Shown: positions 35,801 through 45,603 of the stretch, piece after piece
Position numbering within the stretch: the stretch's first letter is position 1
How the letters are laid out: each line of letters begins with the position of its first letter
Notes under the pieces: generated by a model
Databases searched by the model: none
Told to the model about the DNA's origin: nothing
What the model saw: only the letters and a program-made list of their open reading frames with translations
Source of the DNA: Crossaster papposus
Taxonomy: Eukaryota > Echinodermata > Asteroidea > Velatida > Solasteridae
Assembly: GCA_037893245.1 (NCBI GenBank)
Contig: JBAIAA010000818.1
Span: 372,001-436,000, forward strand
DNA: 64,000 nucleotides
Direction of reading: 5' to 3'
Made by a program: the position numbers and the translations under genes

Positions 35801-38080
35801 TGAAAATTCAGTGGGCATAGTCGACAGACAAAGCTCAGTCTTGGTATACCAAAGCTGTTGAAGCGAATTACGCCTTGCTCCATGTCGGCGAGTCCATTAG
35901 GTAGGGTCAATACACCGGGGATGTTCACACATACTGGCTTGCTCATGCAGCCCAGGTGCTGGCTGTTCAGATTCAGAAGCTTTTGTAAGCACCCCTGAAT
36001 CTGGTGCTGTACTTTTAGATGCTGCAACATGGCATAGGGTTCCGAGACTTCATGAGAGCATTTGCGACACTTAATGGAGTAGGCATTCGGATTGTTAGCT
36101 TGGAGGGTAACGTCTAGGTTCTTCTCATGTTGTAGTAGCAGAGCAACTGGGCAACAAATGATTGTTATGTCCTTTTCTTCCAGTTTAACCTTGATGTATA
36201 TTGGCGTGTTCTTTCCAGAAGCTGCATTTCCAGAAGCTGCATTTCCAGAAGCTTGTCCATCCTTAATCAGGATACTGTTCATACCCGAGATGTCAACTTC
36301 TGCCAGAGTGTTGTTCTCACCCACAGAACTGATTACCTTAATTATGGGAACCTTTGGAGCAGCAACAGGGACAACATTTAGAGGTGGGTTTGCTTGTAGG
36401 GGTGTTGACCGAGATGCTTGTCCAGCAGAGCCTATCATCGGTGCATCCTTTTCCTTTAAAGACTCTTCATTGGAGATGCTATCTCCTGACCCATCTTCGT
36501 CAGCAACTGCTTGTTGGTCAACTCCTCTCTCGCTACAATAGCTTTCTGCATCTTCCTTTTTTACAGCATCCTTTGTTTTTGAGCTGGCTTGCAGGGACTC
36601 TCCAACTTTCTTCAGGCCCAACTGACCCAGAAAACACACGTCTGTGCTCTTTGCACTTTGCAGACTGATGATTGGATCTGCAGAAGTTGCCAACTCTGCA
36701 TCTTCGAGGTTTGAATCCTGGGGACTCAGGCTAGAAGAGTCTTTGCTGTTTTCACCCAGGTCTACAGTTTCCTTGTTACAAAAAACAGTCACACTAGAAA
36801 TTGTCTCCGCACATTTTGCTGCCTCATTTTGACTGACAGACATTTTTTTAAAGGGCACGCCCCCTTGATAGTTGGACCCTTTGGCAGCATGTGCATAGAC
36901 TAACAGTTTCTCGGATGGACTCCCTTGTTTTATAAATACAAGAGGGACAGCTTTCTCCTTGGAGGTATTTAATGCTATGCTGCCCATCGGACTACTGGCA
37001 GATTCTGATGCAGGACCTGCAACTCTAGTTGATGTACTCACGAATACTTTGTCAGCATCCGTGCTTGGAGGAAATCGGGCCAATCGTAGAGTTTCACTGC
37101 CTGACTGAAAGCCTTGATCCCGTTTGGAAGGTTGCAAGAGTAGTGCATGTGAGTCCATCTGGAGGATAAAAACGATAATATAATTTAACTTGTAGATTAT
37201 TTGTTATGATTTAGAATTATCATCTTAACATGCAAATCACTCGTCACACAGAAAGAAAACCCCATTTATATGCCTCTTTGAAAAACAACAAATGAAGATT
37301 TACATGTACGTATTTAGTCGCATTTATATTAAATAGCCCTTTTCAACCAAAATCTAAGGTTATTACAAAAACCCTTTCTTATCCATGAAGTGGTGGAGTA
37401 TGGGGCATTTGTTTGTTTATTGTTTGTAAGAACATAACCAACACTCTTTAAGCTCATGAAATAATGCATAATTGTGCAGCTATCAATTGTCAAATCCACT
37501 CTTCTCTTTCTACTGGTAGTCTGCCCATTTGTTTTTTACATCAGGATATATGGCATTCTGCTTTTTGAACACCATGTTGCCAGTCCTGAATCTATTTTTT
37601 ATTAGGGAACTTATCTTGTATACTTGTCTCGTTTCTAGAACCATTTGCATAAAACTGAATGGTTCTAGATTCAGGAGTGCTGAATGGTATTGCCAGTGAA
37701 AATAAACGTTGTGTTTTCACCGGGTGACGTAATGCCACCCTGACCGATATGATATTTGCACACACCCTAGGGAGATGGGTTGAATAACCCCAACTCTCTT
37801 GGGTTTGTGAAAAATCATATTAAAACTAAAGGATTCAGGACTGTTACGGTATTTTCACTTAATTTTAGTTTGAACTTGTTTGACAATATCATGATCTTTA
37901 TCTTTCACTACTAACCTTAGCAGATAAGTCAGTGGTTTCCACATTACCATCCTGTTTGGATGGTGCGATCTCTAATGCCGGGTGTATCCCTTCTGCAGTC
38001 TTCTCTAAGACGCTGCTAATGGTGGACCCATCTTCAGCCGTGTCTTGGTGGGTCGGTTTGCTGCTACGGTCCAACTCCAT
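26869..38080 (-). CDS. Giant poly-C2H2 zinc-finger protein (about 36 fingers)
   Basis: This is a nuclear DNA- or RNA-binding protein by family; its targets are unknown. Exon 1 is 38080-37916 (55 codons, ATG preceded by a CCCCAACAG acceptor and AGCAGG). Exon 2 is 37158-26869, entered in phase 0 through CCTCCAG. Together they give about 3,484 residues, with some 10.3 kb of coding sequence in one exon. I count roughly 36 C2H2 fingers. About ten lie in the first third (exon 2 residues 360-1030). A linker of about 850 residues rich in Ser, Thr, Glu and Gln has no finger. Dense arrays then run from about residue 1875 to the C-terminus, where the last finger is YECRYCQRFF. Linkers are not the TGEKP type, so this is not a KRAB-style array. 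It loosely recalls large proteins such as ZNF142, but I cannot assign an orthologue. A small AASGN repeat lies near 36220. Confidence 0.9.
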
Positions 38081-38654
38081 CCTGCTCTGTTGGGGTGAAA
38101 ATGTTAGCAATGAACCTAAACTGTCTTGGACTCAGCTGCTAAAAAGCATCCTGATGGTTATTGTGGTTGATCGATCTAGCTGCTTTGTGCCAAAATGTTC
38201 GCTTGGGGGATTCCTTAGTTTTATTATCGGAAATATAACCCTAACCCTTATCTCTCATCTAGATGCGGAACAGACTTTGATGAAAACCGTCATAGATGTA
38301 GATGTACCTTCTCCAAATGCCATGCTTCAGTGAGCATACACTACAGCACCTACCTGGCAACTCAGCATCCTGCCTCATCGGTTCACCGAGCTAATCGCCC
38401 GGCACCCGATCCAAACTACTCAACCCCCTGCACAGGCACCAAGTGTCTAGCTGGCACAGTCACCGACGACGAAATAAGCATACTGCTCAAAACGTGGCAT
38501 TTGAAACAATCGTTTCCACACAGCTCAAAAAGAGCCAAATTCCACATGGTGCTACCGCATATTTTCCACCCTTTATTTTCCGTACTTCTGTACTACATGT
38601 AAATAGCTTGACGAAAAACTGTTTTATGGCTTTGCAAAGCTAATCCCACTCACC
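38081..38654 (-). other. Probable 5' UTR intron of the zinc-finger gene
   Basis: The coding start exon opens right after a CCCCAACAG acceptor, so the transcript should begin in an upstream non-coding exon. A good donor, TTGAG followed by GTGAGT, is found on the minus strand with its last exon base at 38654. That would make 38653-38087 or so an intron. The position of the transcription start is not visible. Confidence 0.4.
38148..38205 (+). repeat. Fragment of SINE family S1
   Basis: TGATGGTTATTGTGGTTGAT and CTAGCTGCTTTGTGCCAAAATG match the middle of the body of the copies at 7797-8178 and 18686-19036. It sits just upstream of the zinc-finger gene start codon, in its 5' UTR intron or promoter. 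Confidence 0.65.
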
Positions 38655-38864
38655 TCAATAACGTAGTCAACTCCTATACCTTATGATAGAAGGATTAGCT
38701 TCATGATAACCAGCAGTGACTTGGTGCATCCTGCATAGGAATAAAACAAATAATAAATTCACTCTTTATCTTCCTCTTAATGCTGTATTTTTGCAACGGA
38801 ACAGTATCAATATTATGGGCAGAATACTAGATGTATTAACATTTAGAACACATAAATCTACTAA

Positions 38865-39025
38865 ATTGTGACCCAGCACGAGTAAATGAGACACTTTGCG
38901 GCAAAAATTAAAAATGAGATTTTGATTTCATCATTTAAAGCTAAACAAGCTTTAAATGATGAAATCAAAATCTCAATTTTTATTTTTGCCTCAAAGTGTC
39001 TCATTTACTCGTGCTGGGTCACAAT
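38865..39025. repeat. Near-perfect long hairpin (two arms of about 75 bp)
   Basis: It starts ATTGTGACCCAGCACGAGTA and ends TACTCGTGCTGGGTCACAAT. The inverted arms run almost to the centre, with the loop around AAACAAG near 38945. Arms differ by only a few bases (for example GCGGCAAAAA against TTTTTGCCTC). It is a foldback element with GTGACC termini, like the element at 40219-41667. Confidence 0.9.
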
Positions 39026-39159
39026 TAATATGCGAGGTGTCCTGGCAAAATGAGACGGAACTGGGCAAAGGCCAAACTGAAGGAAAATGAAGAACAAAAA
39101 CTGAATGGGTGTAATTAGTTTTTCTATTTTCAGATTTAAAAGTATTTATATTTGTGACC

Positions 39160-39305
39160 AGCACTCTACCAACTGAGCTATCTTGCCCTATGTTGGCAGT
39201 CTCCTAAATTGCCAGTATCTATGTTCAAAGGCGCTAGTCAGAAGTCATAAACACCTGAATTCCGTGTGGCCAGGGATCACACCTGGTTTTACGATACAAC
39301 CTGGG
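39160..39305 (-). repeat. tRNA-derived SINE, family S3
   Basis: On the minus strand it carries ACTTCTGACTAGCGCC, GGAGACTGCCAACATAGGGC and AAGATAGCTCAGTTGGTAGAG, matching 14947-15139. The B box end is cut off at about 39160, so this copy is truncated at the tRNA-like side. Confidence 0.7.
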
Positions 39306-39587
39306 AAGCGACAATGTGGGAATAACTCGATGAGGATACGACTTTTGTTCTTATAATATGCAAATTAACCACTTGGGAAACTGACGAGGTAAATTTGCAT
39401 AAATTTCAGAGAGAGCAAAGTAATTAGCAAGGCGAAACTTGAAGTTTCATCTCAGCGGATATTATACATTTTGAGAAAAAAGACAAAACGTATGCACCTA
39501 CATTTGTATTTTGGGGTCTTTAAACTGGATTGCATTATTAAGGCGCGTAAACAAATGATAACACCGCTGCATATCTACATTGTAGCG

Positions 39588-39703
39588 CCATCATTTTGCT
39601 GGATGCCTAGAATCATTATTTACTTTCAAATGAGTAAGATATTTCTTAATAAATCGATAGTAAATATTTTTGATATCTGCAAATGGTGTATACTACCTTT
39701 AAA
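39588..39703. repeat. Family A element fragment (copy 5)
   Basis: Only the right part of family A is left, from ATCATTTTGCTGGATGCC to GGTGTATACTACCTTTAAA. The left end is missing, which indicates truncation or a short solo end. Confidence 0.7.
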
Positions 39704-40218
39704 AAATGATTTGAGACTTCAAACTTGGCTGGTGAAATACTTCCTTTAGCCTAAAAAAACACTTTGATAATTTTATCAGCTAAAAAGTGAGTGAAGTTGA
39801 CCTCAACTTTTTTTTTTGGATTTTCAGAACTCCAGGGCCTTGTCTCCAGGGGGTGTTAGTACATATTCTAAAAAATCTAGGCCTTCAAACAATTGCTTTT
39901 ATCCCGTTCCTACAAAGTATCGCATTTAAAGTGCTTGTATAAGTAGACATTTTCTGGACAATGAGTTCAACAGTTCCAGGTCACAGACTTTCCGCATCAT
40001 TTGGAATAAATTTATGTGTAACCAATGGGTTTTTTCCACGATAAGATTTTGTGTTTACCCATTTCCATGTCTCTCAATTTACAATGGTGGGAAAAGAAAT
40101 TTGGAAATCGCTTTAACACTACCCAAAATGCAGAACAGGCAATCAAAACTTGTTTTGATTGCAAACCAAGTACTTGCAAACCAAGTACAATGTAAAGGCA
40201 AAATTCTGGTTCCTAAAT

Positions 40219-41667
40219 GTGACCTGTCGCCACAATATGAGAGTAAAGTCACACGATGTGATTCGCAGATATGGCCATCCAAAGTCAAAATATGAAGCGG
40301 TAAATTTTGAGATTTTGCGCAATTTGAAAAGCCTAAGCCTTCCTTCACATATTCCCATTTTTTTGGTGCAATCAGATGATCAAAAACCTCTTAAATTACA
40401 CGATTTTGCGTAGTGTTTGGATAGATTAAAGTCCATTAGTGGTATAATTAACACGGTAATTAAATATGCAAATCATGCTCTCTTAACTTTCCCAAGTTTT
40501 TGAAATTTTGATATTTTGTTGGTTATATAATAGTTTGTACCGTAATTTCCTGCGGTAAAGACGCGGCTTATTTGACATTCTAGACCACAAAAACATCGCC
40601 GCGCCTTATCTTTCAGTGCGCCGTATATGATGTCGCTTGAGTTCAAAGTGACGGTCTTTGTGTGAAGAATTCTTTGAACGCCGCAATCTTACTCAATAAT
40701 GCGGTCCACCAATTAGCCCAACTCTCCGGTCATTTTGACCGTGTTTCCATTAACAATGCCACGATGTGTTGATCCCCCTACGACCGTACATGTATGTGAT
40801 TTAGCACTCGGCAGCGTGCGTAGTCTTGTTTGCAAGACGTTTTTCGCGATGCGGGGCGCCCTCTAACGTACGCCGTAGACGACGCGTGAATTACCGCATC
40901 GGCGGCCTACGCGCGCTGCATATACCGCGATTAAGATCGTCTCACAACGACTGGAAAAAAGACTAGGGGGTGTCGCAATTAGGGATACCATGCACGCGAT
41001 CGCTGCATGTGATGTACAGTGCATGCAGTTTATACTGCAGTGATACATGATATGTATCGGCAAACCTCGTGCGATATTGTGACTACTGGTTTGAAGTTTT
41101 CATACATTGTTTGCGTGCCAGATAAACTCAAGTACTCAGCAAATTCTTGCTTGGAATAGTGGGATCCTTCTAAGGCAACAAAATGACCCCTTTGTGGCGA
41201 TGTACCTTCACCGGGTGGCGCCTGGTGTTCTTCTGGGTGCGTTCAAGCATGCGCCTTATTCGGCGGTGCGCTTTATCTGTTGACGTTTGAAATTGTTTTG
41301 GGTGATTTTAGGGACCTGCGCCTTAACCGCCGTGCGGCTTTACCGCAGAAAATTACGGTATGTGTGGAGAGTTTCAAGAGGAAAAAATGATTAGAATTAG
41401 AACATAGTCGTTGCTATGCTCAACCGAACCTTACTTGTCCTGTTTTGCAATCTATTGCGTGTTTTGTTAAGATGTTTATTAAGTAAGTTTTCTCACAAAC
41501 ACGTTTTGTGAAACCCATGACTTTCTGGAGCGCTGTAAAATGTATCTATTGCAAAACGCCCAAGTGTTTACATGTACCATTGGAAAGCTCTCTTTCTCAA
41601 ATTTGAAAATACCAATATCTCAATTTTCAATTTTCCGACTTTACTCTCATATTGTGGTGAAAGGTCA
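40219..41667. repeat. Inverted-repeat element interrupted by another element
   Basis: The left end GTGACCTGTCGCCACAATAT and the right end, read inverted (GTGACCTTTCACCACAATAT), form terminal repeats of about 32 bp with three mismatches, continuing into GAGAGTAAAGT. The inner element 40538-41360 lies inside, so the original was about 630 bp. No transposase is encoded. Confidence 0.75.
40538..41360. repeat. 823-bp inverted-repeat element flanked by TA, nested
   Basis: TACCGTAATTTCCTGCGGTA opens it and TACCGCAGAAAATTACGGTA closes it, giving terminal repeats of about 28 bp and TA at both outer edges. Internal sequence is GC-rich, with further GCGCCTTA and GCGGCTTTA motifs that are partly inverted. 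TA duplication fits the Tc1/mariner or a related superfamily, but no transposase is present, so the family is open. Confidence 0.8.
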
Positions 41668-41683
41668 CAAATGAGTTCTGGTA

Positions 41684-42291
41684 CTTAAGGTAGAATACAC
41701 CATTTGCAGATATCTGAAAAAAATTACTACCAAATTATTAAGAAATATTTTACTTAGTTGAAAGTAAGTAATGATTGCAGGCATCCAGCAAAATGATTGT
41801 GCTAGATATCCTGTAATTGTTCCGAAAAATTGAATTTTAGAAGAAAAAAAATCACGATCGCTGGACGGCAATCTAAAAAAACACACAATAACAACATAAG
41901 AACCACTGCCCATCGCCGTTTAAAATGAAGGCCGTTTTTTCTTGCTTTTTCTAGCATCCATGATTGTAAAACTTTGAACAGGTCAGTTAACCAGTTCGCG
42001 CCGGGATTATTTTAACATCGCCGATCCCACGGGCGGGATTATTTTTAACGAAACTCGATCCGAAGCGGGTTCAGGCCGATAGTGCCGGGAAGCACACCCA
42101 CGCATTTCCGGCCTTGCTCGCTGCTGACATACATATCCGAACTTGAACTTGGCGTGTTTATGCGTCATCCGTTTTGAATTTGGGGAAATGTTTGCGTTTA
42201 TATACGTCATCCGGCGCGAACTGGTTAACAATTTACTAGAAACCCCCCCCCCCCCCAATAATTCAAGCAATTACCAATGGTGTATCCTACT
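41684..42291. repeat. Family A element (copy 6) carrying a nested family B element
   Basis: Left end TTAAGGTAGAATACACCATT and right end CCAATGGTGTATCCTAC match family A in the orientation of copy 4. At 41987 the sequence CAGGTCAGTTAA is broken by the 234-bp family B element and resumes as TTAACAATTTACT. This is just what the uninterrupted copies predict. A short poly-C tract (about 42243-42256) lies near the right end. Confidence 0.88.
41991..42224. mobile_element. 234-bp TTAA-flanked element, family B (piggyBac-like MITE)
   Basis: The termini CCAGTTCGCGCCGG and CCGGCGCGAACTGG are perfect inverted repeats of at least 14 bp, flanked on both sides by TTAA (41987-41990 and 42225-42228). The copy at 59776-60009 is also 234 bp and TTAA-flanked. 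TTAA duplication is the hallmark of piggyBac-type transposition. There is no coding capacity, so it needs a transposase from elsewhere. Confidence 0.9.
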
Positions 42292-42624
42292 GTTGTACAT
42301 GTAAATTGAGGCCATTACAACAAAGATTTTTAGGTTTTCATCAAATAAATAAGTTCAGAGGGTTTCTCATTCAGGCCAATCAATATCATTTCAATTTACG
42401 GAGCGTCAGGTTAAAAATCTTTTTTACACGGAATGACCCACTAGCACAAAAAAATCTAACCCTACTCACCATTGCTCACAGAAAAAGCTAGTAACGTATA
42501 ACACTATGGCAACACATAACAGTAACACCACTACTTGCTGGGGCTCTTGATTGATATGATGCAAAATGCACTATTTAGTATTTAGTGGAAGGTACAAATA
42601 CAAACAATACAACTTGTAACCTGA

Positions 42625-43028
42625 TTAAAGGGATCGTATACGTTTGGTAATTACTCCAAAAAATTTATGGCAATAAAAACTTACTTGGTAAGAAGTACAG
42701 CAGCTTTGGATAGTATAATGCATTTTTAGAAACGTTTCACTTCAAAGTACTGCGGTTATGGAAAAGGATATCACTTTTTATACCGAAAAATTTGAATCTG
42801 AGAAGCGTGCCGTTTATACTGCAGTGACGTTTCTCAGATTGAGTATTCCAATGCAGATTATTCTTTCTGCTTGGACATAACCGCTCCAAATTTTCGGCAA
42901 TATCTCAAAATTGCTACCACCTTTTGAAATGAAATTTTTACAGGTTAGTTTTATGGTATATATCTATAACTATATAGGATTGAAACAAACAGTGGGTTCC
43001 AATTACCAAACGTATACGATCCCTTTAA
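42625..43028. repeat. 404-bp inverted-repeat element (TTAAAGGGATCGTATACG ends)
   Basis: It begins TTAAAGGGATCGTATACGTT and ends AACGTATACGATCCCTTTAA; past that core the repeats continue with TGGTAATTAC/GTAATTGG-type sequence. It is AT-rich and non-coding. The ends are similar in style to family A and to 59161-59561 but distinct in sequence. Confidence 0.88.
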
Positions 43029-44872
43029 GTGAGGTCAAACACAACATACATAAGGTACATGAAGTACTAGGGCCTCCAACCTAAATCTAATGATCTGATC
43101 ATGATATGATGGATCTAATCTTGAAAAAACAACAATTCGAGCAAAAACACCCAATAAACCACCCAGGTCGAGTCATTACAGTACGAATACTTTGTGGCTG
43201 CGCGCGCATGTACATTGTACATGTACAAGTTATACACGTATGGGTTGATTCGTTGCGTTGCTGGCTGGCCGGCTTGAGCCAAACCCAAACAAAGCCGTGG
43301 CACGCTATGGCGCCATTTTGCCACACACACACACACAAACGGCTTCCCCGGGCCCCGTACGTACAGTACATGTACATGTACAAAGCCAATGTACCGCGCC
43401 CGTAAATTCACAACCGCGATCTATTGGCGGCAACCCCGGTCCTAAAATCCCTTTTACTGCCCGATCAGGCAGTATTGAAATCACCAGAATACATCTTTTT
43501 TGTCTTTGCGATGTTCCTTACCTACCCTTTAAGAAGTGGACGTCGAACAGTGAATTTATAGGCCTTTTTCCTGGGGTCCAAATGTGTAGACGTACCGCAT
43601 AGTGCCACCGACACCATTTAACGCCAATACGTACATGTACGTACGTTAGCAAGTACCCACGGCCACCCGGCCGTACCCAAAACACACGCGAACCACTACA
43701 CAAATAAAACATGCACAAAGTCGAGCCCGTGCCTTTAAATAAAATAATTCCCGGATGTTTCTGCTCCACCGATTTGCTCGATATATTATGCAAGGTAAAA
43801 ATGTTTGAATTGAATAAACACAACGGCCCAGAACCTGATCAAGCTGGTAATGGTTACCACTGGCAACTTATGTTTTATTATTTTAATATAGGCGTAAATT
43901 ATGTCTACTTCTTTTGCAAAGATTGCGAGCAATGAAGCCTCCGAGTCGTGAAAGAAAGGTGGATCTAGCACCGTAAACTGGGCAGGGGGTGGGGGCAACT
44001 ATGTTCATAATTCAGCACATTATAAGCCCTATCCGGATTTCCTTGATCCTACCCCCTCCTCTTTTAAGGTGGTGTTGCGGGGGGGGGGGGGACTGTCGAT
44101 ACACGGGAAATATACCGGGAAACTCTCAAAGCCAATTGAACAAGCACACTTCCACTAGGCCCCTACCACGAGGCAAAAACTACTATACGAGTACCATGGA
44201 GCTATAACAAGTGGAGAATCTTTCTATAGAAAACATTGATATGGTATACTACCATAGAATAGGAAATATGTACTACTAAACTGATTTTAGCTCCAGGCCC
44301 TATTTTGTGAAGAAAGAATCTGAATGTCAGTTATATAAACAAGTGTATGATGTTATCAGTGCCTCATTGCACAACTGAAGAGCTCGGTAGAATTTTCCAC
44401 CATCTATGTAAACCGAACAAAAAGATCATTGCCACTTCACTGAGGACTGTTAAAAAGGCATTCGCCCACATCCACAGGTACATTATATCTCTACACTAAA
44501 CTGAACAGAATTGGAAGTAGCAACACCGTGACTGCCGGCTTTTCCCCGGCGAATTGGCTCTGTTTGGTATTCTGCATTTAGCGCCGTTATTATTTTGTAG
44601 ATTGCCGAATTATGTAGAAAGTTCCTTGTTGCAACAGGTTGATTCGTGGGTTTAATACGGGTTGCATGACTTTGTGTACTGGCACAAACGACGTAGTTGA
44701 CAAACTTCACACATCCTTCATTTGTATCCTTGTGGAGACATCTCTTTGTTCTCGTTTACAATAGACGAGCACGTTTTTCAACTAATGCTCCTATTTCAAC
44801 AACAATCAATTTTCTGGGTTGAAATCATTCGACTTAATATACCCTATATTATACCCTAGTAACACCAACCCT
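43029..44872. other. Intergenic with alternating ACATGTAC/ACGTACGT tracts
   Basis: Self-complementary simple runs such as ACATGTACATTGTACATGTA and ACGTACAGTACATGTACATG occur around 43200-43390 and 43620-43650, and a poly-G run is near 44081. No exon is supported on either strand. The many open frames here overlap the simple repeats. Confidence 0.55.
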
Positions 44873-44873
44873 A

Positions 44874-45603
44874 ATGGGCCAGTCACAAATCAGTTGCGAT
44901 GCGTCGGCGATGGGTAAAACCGGGAAATTTGAACAAAATCTTGAGACAGATCTCACGATTTTGCACCCGTCGGAGGCGCTCTCCGGACGCCTGCGGCTTG
45001 TCGCAGATTTTTTAGGCATCGCCACACCCGTCGCGGTCCCCAACTTTGAACTTAAAATTTTAAGATTGCTCGCAAGATTTTTCACCCATTTTGGGCATCC
45101 CAGACACAATCTCCGATGACCTACGATGCCCTCCGATTAATCGGAGGCGTCCTCCGAATAATCTGAGACTAGTCGCAAGATTCTGTGTGGGATTGGAAAT
45201 TCAGGTTGAGATTCAATGTCTGCGAGTGGTCTCCGGCGCCCTCCGACTGAATCGGAGGCGCCCTGCGACGATTCGTACGCTTTCTGTGATCGTCTCCGAC
45301 GAATCGTACGGTGGAATCGTAGTAAATCGCCGTGTATATAAGGGCGCCTCCGATCGGATCGCTAAAAGTTTGAGACGCTCTTGCTGCAGATATCGTCTCC
45401 GATGCAATCGGAGGCGATCGGAGGCTAATCCCACGATTTTTCGACAAAACCGGGTCAAAATCCTTGAACAAATCTCAGACAATGTGACTGCTCCACTTTT
45501 ATTAGGATTATTGCTAGGATTGTTCAAGGATTCTTTATTTTCTACGACGACCCCCGGCCAAACTAATCCCCGACAGATCGCCGACATTGTGACTGGGCCA
45601 TAA
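44874..45603. repeat. 730-bp GC-rich inverted-repeat element with internal GGAGGCG motifs
   Basis: The ends ATGGGCCAGTCACAA and TTGTGACTGGGCCAT (one mismatch) are inverted. Inside, motifs such as CTCCGATTAATCGGAGGCG, CTCCGAC and GATCGGAGGC recur in both orientations, making it highly self-complementary. Open frames of up to 170 codons on both strands overlap each other and match nothing I recognise, so I treat them as non-coding. Confidence 0.75.

Larger units (their letters stand above)
38655..40218. other. Intergenic, repeat-bearing, no gene seen
   Basis: It holds the hairpin element at 38865-39025, an S3 SINE copy at 39160-39305 and a family A fragment at 39588-39703. The remaining sequence is AT-rich, without a credible exon on either strand. 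Confidence 0.6.
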
